This document shows positions 43,472 through 51,097 of a stretch of DNA of 64,000 nt, piece by piece. Source of the stretch: Candidatus Poribacteria bacterium (lineage in GTDB: Bacteria; Poribacteria; WGA-4E; WGA-3G). The stretch is taken from the NCBI GenBank assembly GCA_022825825.1, contig JAJDWA010000071.1, positions 44,398-108,397 on the forward strand. The letters run 5' to 3'. Below the pieces are notes generated by a model. That model was not told where the DNA came from. It did no database searches and worked only from the letters and a program-made list of their open reading frames with translations. The position numbers and the translations under genes are program-made. The stretch's first letter is position 1. Every line of letters begins with the position of its first letter.

Positions 43472-45358
43472 ATGAATTTTCTGAACCCTGCTGCGTTTTA
43501 CCTATTAGGAATAATCCCTATCGTAATAGCGCTGCATTTTTTGAAGCTGCGCCGTCAACGTTACGTCGTACCGAGTATAATGCTTTGGCGCACCAGCGCT
43601 GAGGATCAAAAAGCGAACGTCCCATTTCAACGCTTGCGAAATCTACTCCTACCGATTTTACAAAGCCTGTTTTTACTTGTCATAATCGTTAGCGTAGCGC
43701 GTCCAGCGTTACAAATTCCCGGCATAGTCCATGGAAAAATAATCTTTATCGTTGACAACTCAGCAAGTATGCTGTCAAAGGAGATGGGAGAAACTCGACT
43801 GGCACTTGCTAAACAGGAAGTACTAAAACACATCAATCAGGTTTCGGCAAGTGGCGGCATGATGATTATGGCAACGCATGCCCCTAAACCTTATATTCAA
43901 CAGGCATTTACCACAGATAAAGATAAACTTCAACATGCCGTGCAAAATATCGCGCCAACACATGCAGCTGGTGAGTTGACTTCTGTTTTTGATCACGCAA
44001 CGCGTTATGCAGATTCGCCACAGGACCAAATCTTTTTTATTAGCGATTCGTATGAAATTTTGCCGGTTACGTCTGTGCCTATTAGCAAAATCGCAATAGG
44101 AGGAAAGGCTGAAAATATCGGTATTGTGCAATTCAGTATCGAAAGAATTGCCAATCAATACACGATTCTTGCAGGTATCCAAAATTGGACAGGGATAGAG
44201 AGAGAAATAAACATTGCGTTAGCACTTGAAGGTGGAGCGGCAATTGATGAAAAAACTTTGGTAATTCCTACTGGAGAGGTAAAATCTGTTCTATTTTTTA
44301 TCAATGCAGAAAGATTAGATAATGTGGCAATTAGCCTCCACCTTGTTGATGTAGCGGATGACTTTGAGTTAGACGATAGAGCTTGGGCAATTCTTACGCC
44401 AATAAAACGATTCCAAATCCTGCTTGTTAGTGACAGAGATCAACCCCTATTGATAGAACTTTTGAGAAGTTACGGCGATCATGTTGAACTACAAAAAGTG
44501 TCAACAGATGAATATCACAGTACGGGTGATGCGGACATTGTCATTTTTGATGGTGGAATCTCATCGGCACAGCACTTATTGAATGTTCCCGGTACAGAAA
44601 GCATAATCTTTATCAACCCGCGAAGGGAATTACCGCTTATGGCAGAGACTTCTGTTGAAATCGTTACAACCCCTGTTTCCGTTATCAAAGAGGACAAAAC
44701 CCACCCGATTATGCAAGACGTGTCTATTATGGGATTACAAGTGAAGGAATCTGTGCGTAGAGAATTGCCAATCTGGGGAAATTCGCTTATTGAATCCGAA
44801 AAAGGATCGTTGGTATGGCTTGGCACTGAGGCAAATAGACAATTCATGGTTTTTGAATTTGATGCATTCAATCCAAGAATTTCTTCTTTTTTCACTACTA
44901 TTCCAGATGTGCCAATATTTATGTATCGATGTTTAGCGTGGCTTAAGGCAGGAAATGTGCCGATAAAGTCACTTACAGTTCAAACAGACAGGACAAGGCA
45001 AATATTTCGGACAGGAGAACATTTGAAAATTGATTTACCGACCGTGGAGAACCCCAATATTCAGGTGAAAAAACCTGATGGTAAGAGGATAGCATTAAAC
45101 AGTGAAGTATTCACAGAAACGGACCAAATCGGGGTTTACTCCATCTTTGTTGGAGACACCCTATTTGAGCGATTCGCTGTCAATTTACTTAATGCAACAG
45201 AATCTGCACTTTCATTTCCTACAATAGAAGCAAGTCCACAAAAACTGGTAAATGGGAAAAATCTATTACAACCTCTCACGCGGGAAGTGTGGCAATGGAC
45301 AGCACTATTCGCCGTCTGTCTGCTCCTGTGCGAGTGGTGGTTCTATCACCGTAGCTAA
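43472..45358 (+). CDS. BatA/VWA-type membrane protein
   Basis: The 628-residue protein has the BatA-like N-terminus: a helix (NPAAFYLLGIIPIVIALHFLKLRRQ), a second helix (LLLPILQSLFLLVIIVSVARPAL) and a VWA domain (KIIFIVDNSASMLSKEMGETR, with MIDAS DxSxS). A periplasmic beta-rich region and a terminal helix (WTALFAVCLLLCEWWFYH) follow. Such proteins are in aerotolerance-type (Bat) or gas-vesicle-unrelated membrane assemblies. The usual MoxR ATPase is not adjacent. The 3' end overlaps the convergent thioredoxin gene by 54 bases. Confidence 0.85.
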   Translation: MNFLNPAAFYLLGIIPIVIALHFLKLRRQRYVVPSIMLWRTSAEDQKANVPFQRLRNLLLPILQSLFLLVIIVSVARPALQIPGIVHGKIIFIVDNSASMLSKEMGETRLALAKQEVLKHINQVSASGGMMIMATHAPKPYIQQAFTTDKDKLQHAVQNIAPTHAAGELTSVFDHATRYADSPQDQIFFISDSYEILPVTSVPISKIAIGGKAENIGIVQFSIERIANQYTILAGIQNWTGIEREINIALALEGGAAIDEKTLVIPTGEVKSVLFFINAERLDNVAISLHLVDVADDFELDDRAWAILTPIKRFQILLVSDRDQPLLIELLRSYGDHVELQKVSTDEYHSTGDADIVIFDGGISSAQHLLNVPGTESIIFINPRRELPLMAETSVEIVTTPVSVIKEDKTHPIMQDVSIMGLQVKESVRRELPIWGNSLIESEKGSLVWLGTEANRQFMVFEFDAFNPRISSFFTTIPDVPIFMYRCLAWLKAGNVPIKSLTVQTDRTRQIFRTGEHLKIDLPTVENPNIQVKKPDGKRIALNSEVFTETDQIGVYSIFVGDTLFERFAVNLLNATESALSFPTIEASPQKLVNGKNLLQPLTREVWQWTALFAVCLLLCEWWFYHRS

Positions 45359-45931
45359 CCCGTCGAGAATCTGATGTACCAATCTCTCCTTCGGCATCGC
45401 ACCGATGATTGTTTTTACAACGTTTCCTTCATAGAATAAAATGTATGTCGGTGTTCCACGGATATGATACGCTGCTGTTTTTTCTCGATTGTCGTTCACA
45501 TCTAATTTTGATACGACGAAAACGTCACGATATTCTAAGGCAATTTCAGACACCACCGGTGCCATCAATAGACAGTAGATTCAGCTATCGGACTTAAATT
45601 CGACTAAGATAGGCAATTTTACATTAGTCACAACGTTGTCAAATGTTTTATCGGTTAATTTAAGCGGAATACCGGAATACTTCCCGAAGTGACTTGCAAC
45701 CAGTGTAAGATCAAGGATGTCGACAGTTCCGTCCCTGTTTACATCTGGACTGGGATATTGATTTTCTGTAGGCGTTTCACCAAAGTGAGAGGCAACGAAC
45801 GTCAAATCAAGGATATTGACTATACCATCTGCATTGGCATCAGAGGCAAGCAAGTCATCTAAATCTGTTTCTTGGGCGTACCCAACTGTAAATAGAAATA
45901 ATGAGACGAGTAAGCAGATCCATTTTTTCAT
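45305..45931 (-). CDS. Exported dockerin-thioredoxin protein, candidate selenoprotein (in-frame TGA read as Sec)
   Basis: The ORF track splits this gene at TGA 45581-45583, but the two parts share a frame. Read through, it gives 208 residues: signal peptide (WICLLVSLFLFTVGYAQ), two dockerin-like calcium repeats (DANADGIVNILDLTFVASHFG and DVNRDGTVDILDLTLVASHFG), then a thioredoxin domain (LPILVEFKSDS-U-IYCLLMAPVVSEIA ... GTPTYILFYEGN). TGA takes the place of the first Cys of CxxC (UIYC at residues 117-120). Sec at that position is known in natural thioredoxin-like selenoproteins. A mutated stop is the alternative; the downstream ORF would then lack a start and its catalytic Cys. Confidence 0.72.
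45543..45569 (-). promoter_or_regulatory. SECIS-like hairpin after the TGA codon
   Basis: Downstream of the TGA on the minus strand, GGCACC-GGT-GGTGTC forms a six-pair stem (one G-U) with a GGU loop. A 3+3 internal loop and three more A-U/U-A pairs extend the stem. The loop begins 24 bases after the TGA, within the spacing described for bacterial SECIS elements, whose loop often has GGU. It lies inside the coding sequence, as in bacteria. Confidence 0.6.
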
Positions 45932-45943
45932 AAATATTTTTTC

Positions 45944-47308
45944 CTATACAAGCAATAGATACGGATTTTGAATATATTGAGACACTGTCTGAAGAAACTG
46001 TGCAGCAGGCGCACCGTCTACAACACGATGGTCAAAAGTTAGGCTCAACGCCAGCATGCTCCGAATCGTGATTTCATCGTTGTAGACGACTGGCTTTTTA
46101 GCAATGCGTCCTACGCCAAGGATAGCACACTCAGGTGGATTGATGATGGGCGTAAACGCATCAACACCAAAATTGCCAAGATTCGTTAAGGTAAAGGTGC
46201 CGCCTTGCATTTCACCGGGTGTAAGTTGATTGTTACGAGCCTTTTCTGCTAAGGTTTTTACCTGCTCAGAGATAGCCGCTAAACCGATCTGATCGGCATT
46301 GCGGACAACCGGTACAACAAGCCCCTCTTCCAATGCTACTGCAACCCCGATGTTAATATCTGCTAACAGGTGAATCCCTTCGTCTGTGAGAGTAGCGTTA
46401 AGTAGTCGATGTTCTCGTAAAGTATTTGCAACAATCTTCACAAGCAGGTCGGTATAGGTAAGACTCACTTCTCTTTTCTGTAATTCTTCATTGAACATTC
46501 CACGCAATTCGACGAGGGTTGTCGCATCAACTTCCGTATGAAGTGTTACACTGGCGTTCGTTTGAACGCTCATTGTCATACGTTCAGCAATAATCTTACG
46601 GATACCGCTAAGTTCAATAACTTCAGAAGCAGCTTCAGTACGGAATACATGTGCAGGTATCTCATCGGTGGCTTGTAATACGTCATCACGTACTATTCTG
46701 CCATCGGGACCTGAACCTGAAATTGAAGCGAGGTCAAGTCCAAATTCCTTCGCTAATCGGCGTGCAAGTGGTGAGGCTTTGAGACGTGTCGATTCAGTTG
46801 AAGTCGGTCCTCTCATTTCAATGTAGCGATGTATATCGCTTTCAAGAATACGACCACCAGGACCAGAGGCTTTCACTTGCGTGAGATCAATAGTGAGTTT
46901 TTCGGCAAGTTGTTTGGCTGCAGGTGATGCTTTAATGTTTTTTGATGTCGGTGTAGTCGGTTGTGTTTTAATTGGTGCTGAAGATGTGGTAGTAGTAGCC
47001 TGCTCTGGTTCATCGGACTCCTGTGGTTCTGGCACATTATCCGCTTCAACCCGTTCAACCTCTTCCCCTGGTGCAGCGATAACCGCTAACAGCGCATTAA
47101 CGGGCACATCGCTCCCTTCTTCTGGGAGTATTTGTGCAATAATACCGTCAGTAGGCGATTCCTGTTCGTGGACAACCTTATCCGTTTCAATTTCTAACAG
47201 CGGTTGTCCCTCTGTCACGGTATCACCTTCCTTCACAAGCCATTTTCCGATTTTTCCCTTCGTCATTGTCTGATCCATTTGGAGCATTCTCAGTTCAACA
47301 GCCATCAA
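45944..47308 (-). CDS. Dihydrolipoamide acyltransferase (E2 of a 2-oxo acid dehydrogenase)
   Basis: The 454-residue E2 has a lipoyl domain (lysine in LEIETDKVVHE, near residue 43) and a Pro/Thr-rich linker. Two peripheral-subunit-binding domains follow (ASPAAKQLAEKLTIDLTQVKA; ASPLARRLAKEFGLDLASIS). The catalytic domain ends in TFDHRVVDGAPAAQFL, with the active-site histidine. It transfers acyl groups from E1 to CoA in pyruvate- or branched-chain-type complexes. E1 and E3 genes are not present nearby, which is unusual. The thioredoxin gene is 12 bases downstream. Confidence 0.93.
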   Translation of the reverse strand: MMAVELRMLQMDQTMTKGKIGKWLVKEGDTVTEGQPLLEIETDKVVHEQESPTDGIIAQILPEEGSDVPVNALLAVIAAPGEEVERVEADNVPEPQESDEPEQATTTTSSAPIKTQPTTPTSKNIKASPAAKQLAEKLTIDLTQVKASGPGGRILESDIHRYIEMRGPTSTESTRLKASPLARRLAKEFGLDLASISGSGPDGRIVRDDVLQATDEIPAHVFRTEAASEVIELSGIRKIIAERMTMSVQTNASVTLHTEVDATTLVELRGMFNEELQKREVSLTYTDLLVKIVANTLREHRLLNATLTDEGIHLLADINIGVAVALEEGLVVPVVRNADQIGLAAISEQVKTLAEKARNNQLTPGEMQGGTFTLTNLGNFGVDAFTPIINPPECAILGVGRIAKKPVVYNDEITIRSMLALSLTFDHRVVDGAPAAQFLQTVSQYIQNPYLLLV

Positions 47309-47332
47309 GTTTCTCCTATTTCATTTCATGTA

Positions 47333-47632
47333 TCATCCTTCGGATTGTTCAATAAGTTGTATAAGTAATTCAACGTTTTCGTCTTTTTCGAGGATAAGAG
47401 CGATTTTATGGTATTGATCTCCCTTGAAAAACGCCTGCACAAAAGGACTAAAAGCGATCAACAATTGAGACCCTAAAAAATTGAGCGGTTTGCCGGTCTC
47501 AAGAAAAAGGATAGCTGGCGCGGTCAGACTTCGGCGGACGATCCATTGTGCCAGCTTTTCAAGCAGCGCGTGCTGCTCAGATTCTGGAATGTCTTCAAGA
47601 ACAGTTGGTATTTCTGGGTTTGGATCGAACAT
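47333..47632 (-). CDS. Hypothetical protein (99 aa)
   Basis: A 99-residue soluble protein (PTVLEDIPESEQHALLEKLAQWIVRRSLTAP and LLIAFSPFVQAFFKGDQYHKIALILEKDENVELLIQLIEQ). It is helical and lacks any recognised domain. It lies 24 bases upstream of the E2 gene on the same strand, so it is probably in that transcript. Confidence 0.7.
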   Translation of the reverse strand: MFDPNPEIPTVLEDIPESEQHALLEKLAQWIVRRSLTAPAILFLETGKPLNFLGSQLLIAFSPFVQAFFKGDQYHKIALILEKDENVELLIQLIEQSEG

Positions 47633-47678
47633 AAATTAGCCCCCAATACATAGTCTTTGTGAGGCGAAATCTCATACT

Positions 47679-48716
47679 TTACAGGTCCAAATCACTCAGA
47701 TAATCTGCAATCTGCTTGGGTTGCCCATCAACTGTTGTTTCCATCGCAGCGATGACAAGAACAAAACTTTTGATATTGTCTTCAATCCGCGTATCTGAAG
47801 GTTCTCCACCTTCAAGCCAATTTAGAAACTCATCAAATAAATGGTGATGATGTTCATAGCGGACTGGGGGTGCTGCATAGACTTCCATTTCACTACCAAC
47901 ACGATGAATAACTATCTGGTTTCCACCTGCGATTTCGACCGTGCCTTGCTCAAATTCGGCTCGGTAATACTCGTGGTTCCAGCAGTATTCCATGCCAGCT
48001 GCCGAACTGTTCCCTTCATAAGAGGAATGAACACCGTTGTCCATCCGCATGAGATAGAAACCGCTGGAGTAGTGCTTAAAACTTGACCATTCCGGATTCC
48101 AGCCGAACCCGATCAGGATTTCGCAATCGCCGCCAGAGAGAAACCGAAGCATGTCCAAGTGATGAACAGAACCTTCAATGAGGAGTCCGAAATCCATATT
48201 GTGCCGCCACTCTCCCCACGCTGTATAACGACGAAAGTCACATCCATATCTACCGACAACGTATTGGAGCCCTCCCAATCTACCTTCATCACGGATACGA
48301 ATCAATTCTTGTTTATTATCCGCGTAACGATAGTTCTGGATAATAGCACACGGTAATCCGGTTTTCTGTGCTGTTCGTACCATTGCTTTCGCGGCACCCC
48401 AGGTATCAGCGATCGGTTTTTCGCAGATAACCGGCATGCCGTTTTCCATAGCAGCAATTGCAGCGGGATTATGGAATTTAGGTGGGATGGCAATCCCGCA
48501 AAAATCTGCTTTGACCGATGCGCACGCCTCGTTGAAGTCTATGAAACGTTGTGAGGTGCTGAGGCCCAATGCATCTCCTTGCGTCTTGAGAACATCTGTA
48601 TTCACGTCAGCTAAACCGACGATTTCAATTCGATCACTAAAATCGTTTGTGAAGATGCGGATCCAGTTCGCTGCCATACCACCTCCACCAATCATTAAAC
48701 ATGTGTGTTTTGCCAT
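47679..48716 (-). CDS. Gfo/Idh/MocA family oxidoreductase (paralogue A)
   Basis: The 345-residue enzyme has TCLMIGGGGMAANWIRIF (Rossmann), PVICEKPIADTWGAAKAM (EKP signature) and a metal-free C-terminal sheet domain. It is nearly identical over long stretches to paralogue B at 49.4-50.4 kb; the last 40 residues (FDEFLNWLEGGEPSDTRIED ... AAMETTVDGQPK) differ at only a few positions. Substrates are sugars or cyclitols; unknown here. Confidence 0.9.
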   Translation of the reverse strand: MAKHTCLMIGGGGMAANWIRIFTNDFSDRIEIVGLADVNTDVLKTQGDALGLSTSQRFIDFNEACASVKADFCGIAIPPKFHNPAAIAAMENGMPVICEKPIADTWGAAKAMVRTAQKTGLPCAIIQNYRYADNKQELIRIRDEGRLGGLQYVVGRYGCDFRRYTAWGEWRHNMDFGLLIEGSVHHLDMLRFLSGGDCEILIGFGWNPEWSSFKHYSSGFYLMRMDNGVHSSYEGNSSAAGMEYCWNHEYYRAEFEQGTVEIAGGNQIVIHRVGSEMEVYAAPPVRYEHHHHLFDEFLNWLEGGEPSDTRIEDNIKSFVLVIAAMETTVDGQPKQIADYLSDLDL

Positions 48717-48954
48717 ATTTTCTCCTTTTATAACCTAAGTTGCTACCTATAAGATTTTAGACCTGCATTGACCATTTTAATAGAGAATAATTCATTTTTC
48801 GCAAAATATCGTAGCGTAAACTGTCAGTTTGCGCCCTCACAGGCACAATCTAAATGAAAATTAACTATTAGATTGGGTAATTATATTTTATTACAAACTC
48901 GGTAGGTGCGGTTTCCTAACCAATTCAGAATACCAAACGCGTATTCTGACATAC

Positions 48955-49129
48955 CCATAGGCGTCAATTTAAGGAAAATGCAAGATTTTTTCTTGTAGGA
49001 GCGAGCTTTGCTCGCGACCTTTCGTCCGATGTCGCGAGCAAAGCTCGCTCGGACAGAAGAAAATCGGGCTTTGAAAACCCTCCCACAAGAAACAATCTGG
49101 TAATTATGTGCTTAAATTGACGCCTATGG
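48955..49129. mobile_element. MITE-like 175-bp insertion with 19-bp perfect terminal inverted repeats
   Basis: Perfect 19-bp ends: ccataggcgtcaatttaag (48955-48973) and cttaaattgacgcctatgg (49111-49129). The TA at each boundary would suit a Tc1/IS630-type TA target duplication, though terminal palindromy hides the exact border. The interior contains a 20-bp perfect palindrome at 48999-49018/49031-49050. No ORF is present, so it would be mobilised in trans if at all. Confidence 0.7.
48999..49050. repeat. 20-bp perfect inverted repeat inside the MITE-like element
   Basis: gagcgagctttgctcgcgac and gtcgcgagcaaagctcgctc are exact inverses with a 12-base loop. Confidence 0.85.
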
Positions 49130-49259
49130 TGCGGTTTCCTAACCGCACCAGCCTTCGATCCTTATTACCTAATTTATTTATTAATCTTCATACAGATTGT
49201 GCTACATAGTGGCAACTTGGGTTTTTGTAGTCCAACCTAAAAATATGTGTGCATTTCCT

Positions 49260-49284
49260 GGTAGGTTCGGTTTCTTAACCTACC
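49260..49284. repeat. Short palindrome, GGTTTCCTAACC-like family
   Basis: ggtaggttcggtttcttaacctacc forms an 8-bp stem (ggtaggtt / aacctacc). Together with the element at 48.9-49.15 kb it fills the 667-base gap between the two Gfo/Idh genes; I see no gene there. Confidence 0.65.
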
Positions 49285-49383
49285 TTGTTGTATAAATAAT
49301 TGTTGGTTTTACTATAGAATTCTAACGGTGTTCAACCTAACCTATGTGCTATAGTCATGAGAATTCAAACAAGAAATTCAGGA

Positions 49384-50424
49384 TTAAAGGGACAGGTCAC
49401 TCAAATATTCCGCGATGTGTTTAGGTTGCCCATCAACTGTTGTCTCCATTGCAGCGATAACGAGAACAAAACTCTTGATATTGTCTTCAATCCGCGTATC
49501 TGATGGTTCTCCACCTTCAAGCCAATTTAGAAACTCATCAAACAGATGTTGATGTGCATAATACGGAATACCGGGAGCTTCATAAACCTCTTTCTCACCG
49601 CCAACACGATGGATCGTCATCTGGTTTCCACCTGCGATTTCAACTGCTCCTTGCTCAAATTCTGCGCGATAGTGTTCACCATTCCAACAATTGATGATAC
49701 CTGCTGCAGAACTGTTTCCTTCATAAGAGGTGTGAACCCCGTTATCCATCCGCATCAAATAGTATCCGCTTGAAAAATGCTTGAAACTTGACCATTCTGG
49801 ATTCCAACCGAATCCGACTAAGGTTTCACAATCGCCCCCAGAGAGGAAGCGGAGCATATCAAGGTGATGCACAGATGCTTCAAAAAGAAGGCTGAAATCC
49901 ATATCGTGACGCCAGTCCACACCCCACGAAAGATAGCGTCGATAATCACACGCGTATCTGCCAACAATGTGTTGTAGCCGTCCTAATCTGCCTTCCTCAC
50001 GGATACGGACCAATTCCTGTTTATTATTCGCATAGCGATAGTTTTGGATAATCGCACATGGTAACCCTGTTTTCTGTGATGTGCGTACCATTGCTTTCGC
50101 TGCGTCTAAGGTATCTGCGATCGGTTTTTCGCAGATGACCGGCATTCCATTTTCCATCGCTGCAACTGCTGCTGGGCTATGAAATTTAGGTGGGGTCGCC
50201 ACACCACAAAAATCTGCCTTGACCGATGCACACGCTTCGTTAAAATCTGTGAAAAGTTGTGAAGAACTCAGTCCTAATGCTTCACCTTGATTTTTAAGGA
50301 CATCTTCCTTTACATCTGCTAAACCGACAATCTCAACGCGGTCACTGAAATTACTTCTGAAGTTGTGAATCCAACCGCCAGCCATACCGCTGCCACCAAT
50401 CATCAAACATGTGTGTTTTGCCAT
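49384..50424 (-). CDS. Gfo/Idh/MocA family oxidoreductase (paralogue B)
   Basis: The 346-residue paralogue of the 47.7-48.7 kb gene has MIGGSGMAGGWIHNF and PVICEKPIADTLDAAKAM, and its C-terminus is almost identical. The differences lie mainly in the nucleotide-binding start and in the middle (YRRYLSWGVDWRHD vs FRRYTAWGEWRHN). It probably acts on a related substrate. The pair likely arose by duplication, with repeats in the spacer. Confidence 0.9.
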   Translation of the reverse strand: MAKHTCLMIGGSGMAGGWIHNFRSNFSDRVEIVGLADVKEDVLKNQGEALGLSSSQLFTDFNEACASVKADFCGVATPPKFHSPAAVAAMENGMPVICEKPIADTLDAAKAMVRTSQKTGLPCAIIQNYRYANNKQELVRIREEGRLGRLQHIVGRYACDYRRYLSWGVDWRHDMDFSLLFEASVHHLDMLRFLSGGDCETLVGFGWNPEWSSFKHFSSGYYLMRMDNGVHTSYEGNSSAAGIINCWNGEHYRAEFEQGAVEIAGGNQMTIHRVGGEKEVYEAPGIPYYAHQHLFDEFLNWLEGGEPSDTRIEDNIKSFVLVIAAMETTVDGQPKHIAEYLSDLSL

Positions 50425-50439
50425 AATATCTCCTTTTTA

Positions 50440-50480
50440 AATGTCCGAGGCGCAATGAATTGCGCGACTACAAACGAGAA
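50440..50480. repeat. REP-like repeat, third copy (inverted)
   Basis: aatgtccgaggcgcaatgaattgcgcgactacaaacgag is the reverse complement of the 7857 copy and matches 9966. It contains the palindrome gcgcaatgaattgcgc. Confidence 0.7.
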
Positions 50481-50523
50481 AAATGTAAGACATATAAGTT
50501 TTTAGATTTTACTACAACAAAAT

Positions 50524-51036
50524 CTATAAGTTATTTTTCATCAATCTGCCACGTAAGACGTAATCATCTTTACCGTCTCGGACACGTTCAAGTTCTGCTT
50601 CAGTAGCCTCCCGCCGTACTTTTGCTGGCACACCCATAGCAACGGTCCCAGGCGGAATTTCCTGTCCTTCCCGCACAAGCGTGCCTGCGGCAATGATCGC
50701 ACGTTCCCCAATTTCGCAACCTGTCAGAAGAATCGCCCCCATCCCAATCAATGCCTCATTGCCGATAGTGCAACTGTGCAGAATTGCCCCATGTCCAACA
50801 GTAACATCATCACCGATAAGACATGGTATCTCTTTGTCCATGTGTATTACCGTGCCATCTTGAATATTAGTGCGGCATCCGATGTAAATCGGTTCCAAGT
50901 CCCCCCGTAACACGCAGTTAAACCAGATACTTGATTCTTCACCGATTGATACGTCTCCAATTACCATTGCCCCAGGGGCAACGAAGACTGAAGAATGTAT
51001 ATTTGTTGGTGTTATGCCTTCGTATTCTATTAACAT
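50524..51036 (-). CDS. Gamma-carbonic-anhydrase-like hexapeptide-repeat protein
   Basis: ATG 51036 follows AAGGAAGG and gives 170 residues starting MLIEYEGITPTNIHSSVFVA, the family's normal start; the track start adds 25. The left-handed beta helix carries VIHMDKE, GHGAILHS and MGAILLTGCEIG, with three metal-ligand histidines placed as in the YrdA/PaaY gamma-CA-like family. Many members are metal-binding but lack proven CO2 hydration activity. It follows the ABC permease gene on the same strand. Confidence 0.88.
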   Translation of the reverse strand: MLIEYEGITPTNIHSSVFVAPGAMVIGDVSIGEESSIWFNCVLRGDLEPIYIGCRTNIQDGTVIHMDKEIPCLIGDDVTVGHGAILHSCTIGNEALIGMGAILLTGCEIGERAIIAAGTLVREGQEIPPGTVAMGVPAKVRREATEAELERVRDGKDDYVLRGRLMKNNL

Positions 51037-51097
51037 TTTCCTTCCTTTCATGCACATTTGCTGATGAGGTTTAAACCACGCAACAAGTTTTGAAAGT

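Larger units (their letters stand above)
48901..49154. repeat. Palindromic element interrupted by a second element
   Basis: The left arm (48901 ggtaggtgcggtttcct ... gacatacccat) matches the inverted form of the intact element at 18378-18476. The right arm ends with ggtgcggtttcctaaccgcacc (49130-49151). The two arms are separated by the MITE-like insert at 48955-49129. Confidence 0.75.

Noticed and set aside
45305-45568. Separate 87-residue thioredoxin-like gene as listed by the track
   Set aside because: The TTG start follows no ribosome binding site and would leave the protein without the motif cysteines; the in-frame TGA reading explains it better.
46881-47273. 130-codon plus-strand ORF
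   Set aside because: Complement of the E2 acyltransferase linker; its Ser/Ala/Val-rich composition follows from the Pro/Thr/Glu linker on the coding strand.
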